Positions 43,706 through 57,615 are shown, numbered from the stretch's first letter. The stretch: DNA of 64,000 bases from Tubiluchus corallicola (GCA_030141605.1 JAQGDQ010000313.1:214566-278565), one strand, 5' to 3'. A program made the numbers and translations. The notes: generated from the sequence alone by a model not told the origin.

Positions 43706-46700
43706 CTACTCTGCCTCTGTTGATGCTGGCACTGTTGCTGAAATGTCTGGCACTCCAGCAGAAATTTTTTTTGCAGCAGACGCAGTACGATGATTACGAC
43801 TGTTCATGTGGAGATGAAATTCGATATCAGATGAACATGTGTGATTACAAGCGCTGCAATAGTACTGCCCACTTGGAGTCTTATACATACTGTAATCTTT
43901 TGAAGGTTCATTAGCTGGTTGCTGAGTTGTGACAGCATCTGCAGAGCTTGAGATTTCAGCATTACCTGTCGCTTCTGGAAATTTTTAACACAAAAATCAC
44001 AATTAATTTGGCGTTGTGTATTATCAACACTGGTTAAATTAACACTCGAAAAGCCATGTTAACTAGGCTACAAGACATGACATGACTTGACATAACATAC
44101 TAACATTATCAACAACGGTGTAGTCAGCTTGACTTTGATGATCAGCGAGGTACTTTATTAATAAAACAAATGTTTTAAAGTATGAAAATGACTTAAATAC
44201 ACAACACTTTTGAAAAATCAGAATAAAAAAGCATTTTCTGCATTTGCTGGTGCATTTGAATCTTTGACAAAGCAAGGTGCAATCTTTTGAGCAGGAAATG
44301 ATAACACAAATTTGGTATAAGAAAAACTAAAGGGAATCGGGTATTGAAGTGCCGTACTATGATGCAGTTGAACAATAATATGTATAATACAGTTAAATAT
44401 GTCTACTACTCTTACAAGACTGGTACTGCTAAATTTGGAACTGAAGTTTGCAATATTACAGACACTAAGTACTCATGTGTGGTGGAAAACAATTTTGATT
44501 CCTACTCTCCTGTTTATCGAAATTGACAATTCTGATTGTTATAGTAGAATTTCTGCATGACGTACCTGTTTGTCATATTTATATTCCTGTACCTAACTAA
44601 AAATACCACATTTGCATAATATACAGTAGGCGCCGCTTAACAGACTCAGTTGCTCAATTGGCTCAAAAATGCCTGGTACTGGCCGCTTCTATTCAAATGT
44701 GCATAAAAACTGTCAGTAATTGACTCAAATAACTCTGCATAATTGACTCAATATTTTTCCTCCACATACTTGAAATAAGACAATTGTATGTGCCCAAAAA
44801 GCCTTTGCTACTTTTATGTCATCTCTGATTTGCTTTCGTGCACTATAATATAATTATGTAGAAACAATCATGTTAACTACCGTTTTGTTCGTAAGCAGGT
44901 ATGTTTATCATGCGCTAATATGCTAATGTAGCTCTGAAATTGTTATGCACTCGTCTGCTGCAATTAACCTCGTTACCCAACATTTAATCACTTGTGTAGT
45001 GGTTTCCCTTTAAGCTCTCGTTGCAAATGACGCTTTCACGCTTAATCAATTAACAATCAAAGATGCAGATGCAGTAATCAGCTAGTATTCTTTACAACTT
45101 ACAAGAGTAAACATCATACAGTAAATAAGAGCATAGAGTTAAGAAGTTTGAAAAACTGCAACTCAAGCACACCAAGTGTTAAATGCTTTACGAGGATATG
45201 TGCAGCACACAGCAACAGATTTTCAACATTTTTATAATTATAAGAACTCTGTGAGCCAATTTTGCGATAAAACGAAGCAGCCGACATTGAAGGAATTTTC
45301 GTAATTTTTGCAAATAAACAGACTTGTGTGATTTATAAAAGTACACTTTTTAATTTATTGCTAATTCACTTACATAAATCAATACTTTAAAATATTTTTT
45401 TAAATTTCTAACTGCACAAAGGAATTCAGGCATTACTTCGTTTCTAAAATTCATTAAAAACTTTTGCAGTGCACACTAAGCTGATGACTCATATTTCTAT
45501 ACCAGTAATACTACATCCAACGGTTAATAGGTTCAGTCGGTTAAAGGGGTCAAAACATCTATTTTGAATCTATTAAGCGGTGCTTACTATATTAACCTAC
45601 CGGCTGCTGCTGTTTATAATGTACATCCACTTACAGTGGAAACTTCAGCATAATAATAAGCTTTTGCAAACAAGGCTTCATTGGAATATCAGGCTGGCGA
45701 AGTGCAAAGAAAATGAGTTGACTTTGTACTTTCAAACAAGTCCAACAGTTTCATAATTAGTCCAACACTCTCACATTAGAATCTCTGTGTAAATGCAGTC
45801 TTCTGTATTTTCTAGTTGTCAGATTAGACATCAGTACACATTGCAGTAAGCAGCCAAAGTGCCTCAACAAATGCAAATTACCCATTGAAGACTGAGTGAA
45901 GCATATGGTTTGGAAAAAAAAGCAATTCCATCCTTATTTACAAGGATGACATTCAAAGGAAACAGAGTCAAAGGTGATCAGAAATGCTCATGTAGTGCAG
46001 CACATCCTCAACTACGCAAACGAAAATTACAACATGTTGAAGATTCTAAACTTTTTTTGACAATTTTTTGCATGGTTAGCCAATTATAAAAAAGTAAAAC
46101 CTATTATATTTAAATGTTACTGTATTCTGAGCACTGCTAGTTTATAAAATCTGGTTACAGTGCACTACTTTTATAACATACTAATTTTGCGTATCCCAAG
46201 ATACAAGTTGTAATGAGGAATGGCCATACGCACGTTTTCGACTGACTTTCTCCATTTTGGCTCTGTGCTTCTGTCCATTCAAGTGCATGTTCAAATTTTC
46301 CTGACTAGTAACAGTGACGTTGCACAAAGAACAAGAGAATGCAGGCAAACATGAAACCATTGATTCCCTACACAAAAAAATTAATGAATGTGCTAAGTAG
46401 CAAATTTCAACAATACAATTAGTGTAAAATAGGAACTTAGTGAACCAGCTAAATGAAAGCAGCTTTTGTCACTAGAGCTTTCTCAACGACCACCGTTGAG
46501 CAAACTACAACAAAAAAGTAGCTAACTACTGCTACAACTACTTTGAAAATGAGCTATATTAAAAATAGCTAAAATATTTGCAAGTGTTTTAAAGAGCACT
46601 AAGACTTTATAACCTGCTGTCTCTTATGAAAGTACATTACAAACATAAATTTTCTAAATGTATTAATGAGAAAAAGAGAAAGTTTGATATTTTAAAGTCA

Positions 46701-49700
46701 TAGCAATGAGATGTCACACTTTAAAATTTTTTTGCCAAATTTGCCAAAGCTTCTTACATCCGCACTATCTTCCAGAAATTTATACAACTTGTTGCTTTTT
46801 GATAAAACCGAGATAGTCATAACTAAACTAACAGATGAAGCACCACTGTAGTATATAATAATAATAAAAATAGTATAGAACATTGCTTTTATAGAACACT
46901 GATTAAAACAGTGTTTGTTTGCTGTTAACTGATCTGCGATCTACACCCCTAAAAATTGCAATACAGCAGGCAGTTCAATATTTGTGACAACCTTGGTTAT
47001 TTCAAGTTGACATTTATAATACTGGGTGGCTGGCTTTGAGCAAATTAATGTATGGATGTTGTGGCAACAATAATAATTCCTCAACTGTTTGAGGAATAAT
47101 ATTATCATTACTAGCAGAATAGATTCATTGCATGATGTAAATAAAAGTGCACACATGGTGATACAAACTATTTATCATTTTTCAGTGAAAACTAGATCAC
47201 TAAACTAATGTTACAGAAAAATGTAGATAAGATAACTACATTTTGCCCAACTACAGTTTACGCTATTATGCAACAATGTAAATCATTTATAATAAATGTT
47301 GATGAACTTAACATATCATCACATAATACAAACTCTACTTCATAACTTATGTATTTGCTAGGATACAATGCGATACGATTATTGCATATTTAAAATGAAT
47401 GTCCACAAGTAGTATAAAATCATTTGAAACATATCAGAGTGTCGGGACTACCTTCAACAGGCAATAAGGTGACCAAATTTTCAACATTTTTTGTCAAGAA
47501 TTATTTTCTGAACCACACACTTCTCAACTGCAATAAGCTTCATCATTCATTCATGACATTCCTCCAGTCTCAGGAGAGGTGACGACCCTTGGGCAGGTTG
47601 AAAAGTACTGATAAATGTACATCTTAGTGAATACATCTGTATGCATCACACTTCAATCCTACCACCAAGCTTTAACCTTGTAGCTGTTGTAAAAATTGGA
47701 TACGCAATGCATGTATGGCAATTAACATCGATTACTGAGTTGTTATAGCCAGCTAATAAATATATATGAAATTGCCATCAATGTTTGCATTTTTGGAATT
47801 CAGTTTCCAGACTTTAATAACATGATCATAGCTGCTATCTGCTAGCAGCTTTAACTAAGGTCAAAACCTGATACTGTAATGGCCATCAGGAATCCCATAC
47901 AAAATTGGAATATTATGGCTATTACTTTAAAGTTAATTATGATGTTGTAATAATAGGAAAAATCTTATTTAAAGTCATCAATAAAGGCATGCACATCACT
48001 GACAACAACAAAATATATTTGTGAAAATTTCACTTTACGTACGAACTGGCATTTTTGCCTTCAGCTCGCTTAGCTACTTTATCCGCATGTTTGCTTCCAT
48101 TGAGATGAGCTTGGATGCTATTGATGCCAGTGCAAATGCAACCACAAAGCTTACACCTAAAGTCTGGTTGCCTGTAAAAATACCATAAATGTTAGACTAT
48201 TAACTATTTCTACAAAAATAATATATTACTTAGAATGCAGGCAAGCATTGTTTGTTCTTTAGCAGCCACATCTTAATTTGTTCAACACATTAATGGAAGT
48301 TGGGCAAAAAAACTAGTATTATAGTAATCTGATAAGTGACACTGTTAATGCTCATGTAATCTGTATAGCATCTATTTAATAAAAAATTATTTGCAGGTTG
48401 TGAACACCAACAGGTTTGAACCCACACCAAAAAAATCTATGTAAGGTTTGTGCTTTTTGTAACTATAGGCACAACCCAACATTAAATAAGATATTAGAGG
48501 CGCTCGCTCCAGAGAGAGAAAGCCTATCACATACATTCATTGATGCAGTATCACTTTTCACTTTTTAACTGAAATGTTAGGAATCAACACAAAGAAACAA
48601 TCAAACACAAAAAAGAATTGGTTATCATTTAAAAATGATGCAATAATTCTATATTCCAGTTTCAAAATGGCCTTAAAACAGCACTTCACAACAATAAATT
48701 AAACTAAATTATTTAAATGAGAGAACGATTTTAATTCTGGTACGTGTTTGCTATGTCACGTGCAGTGGAAAATCTAGAATTCAAACACAAGAAAACATTT
48801 AGATGAGCACAATTATGGAATGCTTAATATTTAATTAACTAAGTATATTGTTGTCAAGTGATATCTATGCCAACCGCATCAGTTGCGATTAACGGCTATT
48901 AGTCAAACTACATTCATAAATAACCTATTTGTTGTTTCTATAATGGTAACATCAGGATTTTCCTTCACACTGCTAGGAATTGTGCTTGCTTCAGCAGTCT
49001 CACTAGTTGCAGATGATAACTTTGATGCTGCAAGTGCTGCTACATGTAATTTGCCCTGCAAAAAAGGAATATAAGTATAACATTTAAGTAACTAAACAGA
49101 AGAATGTACATCTTTGTCCCCGCAAGCACAAGAATGCACAATTCTCTGTTCAACAGTTTAAAAAAAACTGTAAAAAGTTGCTTAATTGTTATGCAATACC
49201 TACACAATGTTGGGAAACAACCTAACTGCTACAGGTTTATATAGGTAGTGCGTTTGCGTACGTGCTAAATGGGTATTGAGGCAGCAATGGCGACAGTTTT
49301 TTGTGTTTGACTTTTTGTTGTGCGCGTTGACTTTCTTGTAAATTAATAAATGTTGTTAGAACTTACTCTCCATTTTTACTACATCTGCTATACCTGATAA
49401 ATATTTTTAACAAAAATCTTTTTAGCAATTAACGAAAGCAGTACTGTACGCAAAGTTTTTAATAGCAAGTACTAGTCGGAGAACCACAAACTTCATGATT
49501 GGATAACAGGGCATGCTTCTAATATTGCGGTGACAATTTTATATTGCAATTACCTGATAATGCTGGGCAGCTTGGAATTCTGAGTTCAGGGACACATTGC
49601 ATATCTCACAATAAGTAACAGATGATGAATCAGCCTAAAACAACATACAAAGGCAACATAAGATGGAATGAATGGCAGAAATATCATAGCAATTGCAATG

Positions 49701-52700
49701 TCTGCAAGTTAAAATACTTTAATAATAGCATAATCTTATCACATTGCTGTGTAATTTCAAACAAATGCACAATTAGCAATTATCTGGCAAAAGATATACG
49801 TTAATAAGCCTTGCACAGAGATAAGGATTGGTAGATTGGTACTATTGGTAATATGTAATTTACGTTTAAATAATTGCTACTAAAAACCAGGAGTTAAAAA
49901 TTCTTGTGCAAAAAAGAGTGGAATTTTTTGTGTTAAAATTCTTAAAATATATTATCATTGCCAAACATGTGAAACTGAATTTGCACTTGCATGCAAGTAA
50001 CTTTTTTAAACAAAAATGTAGGACCTCGTTTAAAGTTACATGTAACTTTAACAACCAATACTTTTAATACTATTAGCACCTGTACGATAAGTGAGTGGCT
50101 TAAAGCTTTATCACTCAAGCTGATAATGATATGAGAAATGTAGGATTTTTAATCTGTGTTTGCTACCAGAGTAGTACCCATCTCCCATCTCATCCAGATT
50201 AGGCTATAAAAAGTAATTATGAAACTTGATATGTTGACAGTAATGTGTGGGCACCTGTGGCCTGCAAAAATCAGTAATCGTGTAAACTCGCTACTGCTTG
50301 TTTACCACTTACCAGCAGGAATAATACATCTATAGGCCCATGCAGTTTGCAGACTCAAAGTTAGAGCCAGTGATGTACTTTTGTAAAAGCCAAAGCACAA
50401 AATGTTTTTGCATGGTGTACCATGTATATCATAGAGCTGTTTAGACTGTAATGTAGAGCTGTTGAGGACTCCTTTACACATTCTTGTCATTATTTTGCAT
50501 CATATAGTCAATTTGATGCATGTTTGTGGCAATATTATATTTGTCAGAAAATCCATTGAATAAATGGACAGTTTCCTAATTTTTAGGGTTTTCTACTCCT
50601 TTATATTTAAATTAGTATAATGGACAAAAACTGACAAAGAAATGTTTTGAGACGATTACGTTAAGATAACTGGTGGCAAGGAGACAAAGTCCCAACAACC
50701 AGCTGCTGTGAAGTAAGCAAAGAAGGCGCATTTAGATTGGCTCATTGATGCCTTGGTTTTTTTAAGATCGTGCTACAGGTAGTGGGTAAAAACTCAAGTC
50801 ATTAACTCTAACTTGAGTGTACTCGAGCAGGTTTTTCTTCTCTTATTTTCTCTTACTAAGAGAGTCTGCAGAAGATGTCTTGTACATATAATATCAAACA
50901 TTGCAGGATTAAATTTAGTGTAGATGGAATAAAGGTTTTGAAATAATGTTTCTGTATAATTGACTACCTACTGTGCTGTTATATACTTCATAATATGAAC
51001 AATAGCATTATTTTCCAGCTACATTTTCCTGCATTAGCTCAGCAGACTGATGCTCCAACATGGACTGCGACTCCTGAGCACTGAAACGTGGACTTCAAGG
51101 TCCATGGATTTATTTACCATCTGTCTAAAGGTCATCAAAGAACTCGCAAAATTTAATAATTTTAGCTGTCACATTGTCGCCTGTATTTGTACCATTTGTA
51201 TGTAATCCAGCACCAATAAAACTGACGTACTAAGTGATCAATTTAATCTAAATGTTACAGGTTTTCAACTCGTAGAAAGTACCCTAACAGGCCTCATGCA
51301 TACTTGCCAGCCATAATGCTGTCGTATTATAGGCATGGTTCTGGGTTATTTTATGCCAATTTCTACATGCTCAGCTGCTTATCAGTCTCAATTTTAGTGG
51401 GGTCTCAATAAGTAAGTCTCGCTCCAGACTGCGATCTCATAATTTTATTAGGGCTGAGAATTCTAAACAATTTCAATGTATAATCAAAATATATACAAAT
51501 CAAGACATGTCCAAACAATCTAGAATAGACAAAAAACAAAACCAAAGTGCTTTAAGACTTTTTTCTACAGTGCGTTAATGCTTCAGTACCTTCTACAAGC
51601 GACAAGCCCTATTAAGCAGTTAGACCTAACATGAAAAAACACCAAGGCATACCTGTTCACTCAGTTTTGGCCGTTTCAAAGCTGCAAGTGAATCCCATGA
51701 CAAACTAGGCCGCTTGCCACCACTTTGTGCCACCTTGGTTTCAGCATAAGCACGAACTTTTTTTGCATGATTCTTTCCATTGTAATGTGCAGCTGCCTGA
51801 GCTGGAGCATTTGATTTCACCAAACACAGTTTGCAATAAAGTGGCTGACACAGTTCAGAAGGTGTAACGTGATTACCACGTACTTCTTCTGGTACACTTT
51901 CATCGAATATGTTTGCTGGGGCAGGAGCTGTCTCGGCAGGTCGTTTTTGAGAAACCCTCTGTTTATTCTGGTATTGAGGCTTGTGCTGAAAAATACCACG
52001 TGGGCTGCCTATTGGCATTTCATTTGCTCCACTTAAGGTTTCAACTCCAGATTGCCATGGACTTTGTTGACCTCTTCCTCTTAAACCCCTTCCCCTGCTT
52101 CTATTGGCACTACTATCACCCCTACCCCTTCCTCTGCCTCTGCTGTCATCACCTCTGCCCCACCATGTTCCTCTGTCATAGCCTCTTCCCCAGCCATCAC
52201 TCTCAGTATCTGCATTTCCCCTTCCTCTTCCTCTGAACTGTCCACTAGCATTGCCTCTCCATCCTCTGCAACCTCTACCAGCTCTACTGTCATCTCTTGA
52301 CGAAGGTCTTCCTTGGCTGTCATGTGAATAATCACCATAGCCACCATCCTCCATTTCTTCTCCATAAATGTAAGAATAATCTTGATTTGCACCATGAAAT
52401 CTTTCCTTGCTCAAAGAGAATGGTGGCTGGTCTGCAGCTACAGCAATACACACTTTTTTCTTGTTCGAAGAAAAAGACGTTGGCAAGAGATGGCCTAAGT
52501 CTCCTCCAACATCTCCATAATTCGTGGAGTATGATAAGCGCTGGTAGCCAGTACCTTTCCCCGAATGGCTCACATTTTGTGATTGCGCGGTACTATAGTT
52601 GCCATACTCAGGATATGAATATTGAAAACCAGTGACACTCTTTACTGAGTCCTGCTGATAATTGACTCCCGCACTGCTGTAATGTGAATACGAGTGTTGA

Positions 52701-52903
52701 TACATATCACCCGATAATTCAGTCTTACCTACACCTTGCGAGTAAGTTTCAGGCAAATGAAAATATGAATAGCTATTCTGATTGGAAAATGAACCTGAAT
52801 ACAATGAGGCACTTCCAGACTGGTGAGATTTAGAAACAGACGGTGGTTCCTGTGGAGGAGGAGGTGGTGCTAGATTACCTTCAAGATAACTCAGATAGTT
52901 CAT
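43706..52903 (-). CDS. RNA-binding zinc-finger protein, JAZ/ZNF385 type, five fingers plus RGG box
   Basis: Six minus-strand exons join in frame to 664 aa: 52903-51653, 49634-49554, 49055-48925, 48171-48043, 46367-46234, 43974-43706. The N-terminal third is Tyr/Ser/Gly-rich low-complexity; residues about 205-280 form an RGG box (RGRGRGN, GRGRGRGD); five fingers, all CX2CX12HX5H, start at Cys357, Cys426, Cys494, Cys543 and Cys615. This spacing is the double-stranded-RNA-binding U1/JAZ class (ZNF346, ZNF385). Finger 2 is split by intron 2. The fifth intron uses a GTGCGT donor; reading through it instead would add RAYGHSS... and a stop after 17 codons, giving a four-finger form. An in-frame acceptor directly before the ATG (TTCTTTATTAG) means an upstream, probably non-coding, exon exists. 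Expected role: nuclear RNA binding; the exact orthologue is not assigned. Confidence 0.92.
44624..45589. mobile_element. pogo/Tigger-like nonautonomous TIR element, 966 bp
   Basis: CAGTAGGCGCCGCTTAACAG at 44624 and its inverted counterpart ending at 45589 (reading TAGTAAGCACCGCTTAATAG) match in 20 of the first 25 bases, all five differences being transitions. A TA lies immediately outside both ends (44622-44623 and 45590-45591). No transposase ORF remains. It lies in the last intron of the zinc-finger gene. Confidence 0.75.
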
Positions 52904-53250
52904 CTAATAAAGAAGAAGGAAAATTTTTAAAATGCAACATAGCTTAAAAGTGTGTTTCAAAAAATTTAGCACAGTTTCACATAAAATGTTAATTCATTAT
53001 CAAATTTCAAGGTTTTCATAATTTCTGTGTTAACATTTATAAGAAATTTCCACACATGGTTGTGAACTATTTTGGGTAATATTGCAAACGCAATGTAACA
53101 TATACATAACATTAACCAAAGCAACTAGCTGAAGTACAAATTCATTCTAGAAATGTTATCATATACATTAAAAATGTACAAAAATGGGTTCAAAAATGTA
53201 TACAACTGGACCATCAACAGCAAAATTTGCTTTTAACAACATTACAAACC

Positions 53251-53388
53251 CACTCACCATGCCTTTTGGAAGATTAGATCACATCTTTAGCATTTTCAAG
53301 TCAGTCTGAACGTGCAACACACTCACCATGCCTTTTTAGAAGATCAGTTCATATTCTTAGTGTCTTCAAGTCAGTCTGAATGTGCAAA
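53251..53388 (-). repeat. 69-bp tandem duplication carrying splice-donor-like sites
   Basis: Two direct copies, 53251-53319 and 53320-53388, about 85% alike. On the minus strand each contains GGCATG|GTGAGTG, a near-consensus donor with an ATG right before it. The zinc-finger gene starts with an acceptor 350-440 bases downstream, so either copy could supply its 5' exon (a start here would give MMNYLSY). Inference only. Confidence 0.6.
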
Positions 53389-53736
53389 CATGCAAACAGC
53401 TAAAGCCCATGTTCCAGTACTCAGAGTCCATTTCTGAGCAGAAAGACTTGACCGAAATAAATTACAAACAAGCACTTTAAAAGCATTCAGTTGCAGCACT
53501 ACATACTGTCGATATAGTAAAACTACACAGTTCTACAAAACACTGCCAATTAACATGGTTTTCTATTTTAATTTTAATTTTTATTTTTTGCAATGATGCC
53601 AGTTGAAGGAATTGGCATAGAAACAAGCTTTGTGAGCTGAGCCTGTCACCATATGTTTAGTAAAAGAGAAACGAAAATGAAGAAAAATTACTACTTAAAA
53701 AAGAATAGATAAAACAGGAAGTTTTTCTTGGATATT

Positions 53737-54069
53737 TCATGAACTTCGACCAGAATCACCAAAGGTTTTTAATGACACAAGCGATATACCAGTTTGACAC
53801 CCAAGTGGACACTGACATGAGATAATCCATTTACACCTACTAAAAGTCATACCACATTCACGAACTCCTAACTTAGAAAAAGCATCATTGAGTTGCCTCT
53901 GGAGGTCGTCTTGTAGTGGCAATGTCATGTATTGCTTACTGATGTCATTTAAGATGTTTTCAGAAAAGGAAGCAAGATGAATAAAGGGTGGGTTGGTAAA
54001 ACATTGCTGTCTATGCAACCTCAATTGACCTACAATTTTCAAATGCACGTGCACTAACAAGGGCTGAAC
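53737..54069 (-). CDS. Probable 3'-terminal exon of an unidentified gene
   Basis: After the acceptor CATTTTTGTATAG, 110 codons stay open on the minus strand to a TGA at 53737. Segments include VQPLLVHVHLKIVGQLRLHR, CFTNPPFIHLASFSENILND, DDLQRQLNDAFSKLGVRECG and RCKWIISCQCPLGCQTGISL. Composition is balanced, with cysteines grouped near the end (CGMTFSRC, CQCPLGC). I do not recognise the family. Upstream exons should lie to the right; one candidate is 54562-54490 (LLLELVVHLCLIPLPDLNEL), whose best donor gives the wrong phase. Confidence 0.5.
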   Translation of the reverse strand, partial: VQPLLVHVHLKIVGQLRLHRQQCFTNPPFIHLASFSENILNDISKQYMTLPLQDDLQRQLNDAFSKLGVRECGMTFSRCKWIISCQCPLGCQTGISLVSLKTFGDSGRSS

Positions 54070-56695
54070 CTATACAAAAATGTGTCAGAGGTTTGGTTTC
54101 ATAAATGCAAAGAACCAGGTAGTCATTTTAATATGTAATTATGTAGTAATCTGCAATTAATTCTAGTATACTATGTCTGCATAGTGTGATTGCTAGCATG
54201 CTGAAAAAAGTGGGGCTTTTTCATATTACATTCATTAATTTAAATGACGGAGTGCTGTAGATGCCTTAAAGCTATTAACATAATACCACATAGTTTTCAG
54301 CTTTCTAAAGTCAAATGAAACTACATGACAGACATAATGTAAAGAAATCATGATACATGAAACACTTCTTCAAGGAGAAGAAAAGTAGAAGTGAAAGATG
54401 GCAGAGACAAAAGCTGAAGTAAAGGTGTAAGTTTTTCACACCCTTCTTTGAAAACACAAAAAGTATATCTATGAATATAATGGCGTTACCTTCACACATC
54501 ACAAGTTCATTTAAATCTGGAAGAGGGATTAGACATAAATGCACCACAAGTTCAAGAAGTAGCTAGATAAATCCAACTACGATGAAGTAAAAGTGTAGGT
54601 TCACAGAAAAAACGTGGGCATTGATTAGATGGGAAGTCAACTTTAACACATGGGTAAAAGCACAGTGAACACCTCTATTGGGTTTTTAACAGTGAAAGTA
54701 AATTTACAACCTCTGTGTTTTATTTTATTTAGAAAAGAATTCCAATTGATTAATTTAACATAATGTACTAATCATTCTGCATAATTTCCAAAAGTTTCAG
54801 CTGTTTGCCATTATAAATAAAAATTTAGCAGCACTTTGAATACAGTATCACTTGCCTGTTTTTGCACGTTACCTGTGGCTTTCTTTCGTTTGTGCATATT
54901 TTATTTGATTGCACATGTCTGTCCATTACACCAGCACAAATGTGCAAACATAACCTTTCTAAACATAAATATAGAATCCCTCATATATTTTATGAGAAAT
55001 ATGAAGCATACATGTAAACTGTTATTAGTTAGAAAAGTAGTATTGATGTCCGAAGGTTGTTTTTTTTGTTAAATTTTATATGTCAAAAAATGGCTTGAAG
55101 AGCTAAATTTATTAATAAAACATATTGGCTCATCTATACTTGCAATTCCATTTACCAGAAACTAAGTTTCTTTAGTAAAACTATATTAGCTTAATTTAGA
55201 AAATAGAAATAAAGGTTTGATAACACCAATAATTTGGTTTATTTTTACCTAAAAATATCAAAAAATGTTACAAATTATGCATTACGACAAAAATTCAACG
55301 TTCATGTTAGTGTTACTGAATTCCATGTCACTGAAGCACTTCTGCAGCTAGCAACCTACTAATGTCTGAAAAGTAAACTATGTTAAATATCTGTTAATAT
55401 TTAAGCTGTTAGAAAAGCATTTTAACACGAAAGACCGAGTGTATTCCTTATGTCACTGAGAAAGACACGATTTTCTTAAAATTGCCATAATTTTGTAACC
55501 TTTCACCTAGTTTATCAAACAAATGTAATTTTATGAAATACAGAGCAAGAATTTCCAATTGCTATATTACACAAACATCTATGTGAAATTTTTTTTGCCC
55601 TCACGGGGCTAAATTTTAATTTGGAGGCATTCACTATGCTTTTACCCAGAACTATAAACATTACAAAAATTTGAGAAACTTACAATTTTAACCAACTACA
55701 CTCTATACACAGTACAAGTAAAGGCAAGACTAGCAGTAAATTACTGAATGTGCGTTAGTACTATCCAATTTATTACAGAACGCATGGCATGCAAACTGAC
55801 TACGATGGCACTATAGAAAAGATGCTGCAGGAATCTAGCCATTTATACTAGCAGGCTAACATTATTTGTTAGATCTGATCAAACATTCAGTTCAATTTTG
55901 TTTAACGCTCAGATACATTACAAGTACACTGACAAGCCAAGAAAAAAGTACTCTAAGCTAAGATTACAGTATCTACTAAAATGATATATGTATATTAAAT
56001 AATTGCTTATAAATAAAGATGAAAGAAATAATAAAAACTGGTAAACATGCTTAAATGAAGGAATGCATATATAAAAATGAATATTGAACATCACATAATT
56101 TTTTAGGCATAAAAACATTGATAAATAAGAATGTCAATATTTACAAATAGAAGAAAAAGAAGCATTCAGTACAGGACCTACGTCTTACTCTTACGAAATA
56201 AGAATAAAAATACAGTTTGTGTTCACCACATGACAGTACAAGTAGTACAGTTTATCAAGAGCAATAGAAAGTATTTACGAAATTAGTTAGAAGCATAATG
56301 GAAAAATATATACCTAAATATGCAATAAGTGACATTTACGTACATCTGGATGCAGAAGCGTTTTGGGTGGTGCAGAATAGAGAAAATTGGTTTATATTGT
56401 TTTCAATGTGCCTGTTTATACAACCTGTGTATGCACTATCTATTCTTTTTCTGCAGCCACTTTCTGCAGATTTTATTCTGCGGGCTGTCCGCATGCTACA
56501 TAAACGCCACTTTATCCATGAGTATTAAAGTACAAGTATTATGGTTATCTTGGAGGTTGGAGCCAAAAATCTAGGATCTATAGGGCAATATGAAAAACGT
56601 ACGATTACGACTTTTGAGGAAATTTTAAAGTACTGCTATAAATAACTGTATATATCAGATTAGACGCTTCACATACACATACAATATAATTAAAG
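54070..56695. other. Non-coding stretch, one weak exon candidate
   Basis: AT-rich sequence. Apart from the doubtful exon at 54490-54562 I see nothing I can support. Confidence 0.5.
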
Positions 56696-57150
56696 CGGGC
56701 TGTGGAGCCGGTAGTAAAATTTATTGCTGAAGGAGTCAAAATTGCTAAATATTAGTATTACTTGGGTTCTGGAGTCAGAGTCGGGACTCGAGACCACACT
56801 TTTTGTTAGGAGTCGGTAAAATAGACAAACTCTGACTCCAATTACTTTTAAATCAATTACACCTAATACCATACTTATAGTTATACCTAATGAAACGCCA
56901 TAGTGGCGTAGCTAAGACCATTACAACCATTAAGAACTCAAATTCGGAGAACTTGAACATAAGAAGTAGCCTGATGACTCACTTGGTAGTGATGAAATGT
57001 CATTGTAGCTAAAAACTGAGAGTACTACAAACTATTATTTAAAGCCAGAAGTCGGAGTTAGGGCTCTTAAAATTTTAGGAGTTGGAGTCGAATCTTCTAA
57101 AATTCTAGGAATCAGAGTCGGGAGTGTAATGTACCAACTCTACAGCCCTG
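56696..57150. mobile_element. hAT-like MITE, 455 bp
   Basis: Left end CGGGCTGTGGAGCCGGTA and inverted right end CAGGGCTGTAGAGTTGGTA form imperfect terminal inverted repeats of the CAGGG type known for hAT elements. Flanks AATTAAAG and GATTAACG are 8 bases each with six matches, as expected for an aged hAT target duplication. The interior is full of GGAGTC(A/G)GAGTC(G) words in both orientations and has no ORF. Confidence 0.75.
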
Positions 57151-57532
57151 GATTAACGTAAGGGAGAAATGTGACTAAGAACCCGTAAGTTATCTAGCCG
57201 GCCACCTTATATAGCTAATATTATATAGTATTAATTAATGCAGTGTTATCAGTTTTCATATTAGGCTAACCGGCTAATTCTTTACAATGCTGCGTTCAAC
57301 AGTTATTACCTAGCTGCACATAAGCTTATTATTCCATTTTATGCTCTTTTTCCAGGGAAACTATAGTAAGGATAGTAACAAGTGCAACTGGTTCGCTCCT
57401 AAATCTTTAGTATCCTTTCAGTTTCAGCAATAATTTTGACTTTCTTAACTTCGTTTCGATCCAATCAACTGATAAGTGACAACTGTTGTTCGGCGCCGAG
57501 TAATCCACTAACCGAAGTAGGACAATTGGCGT

Positions 57533-57615
57533 ACATGGGTTAGCCCAAGTAGGACGCGTCGTAAATGGGCTAACCCAAGTAGGACGTGTCGTACATGGGC
57601 TGCCCAAGTAGGACA
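57533..57615. repeat. 30-bp tandem repeat, about 2.8 units
   Basis: Units GTACATGGGTTAGCCCAAGT + AGGACGCGTC, GTAAATGGGCTAACCCAAGT + AGGACGTGTC, and GTACATGGGCT-GCCCAAGT + AGGAC. The words GTCCTACATG and CATGTAGGAC reappear at 57966-58010 and CCTACTTAGG at 58222. Confidence 0.9.

Noticed and set aside
51913-52635. Plus-strand frames of about 110 codons
   Set aside because: Shadows of the long zinc-finger exon on the minus strand.
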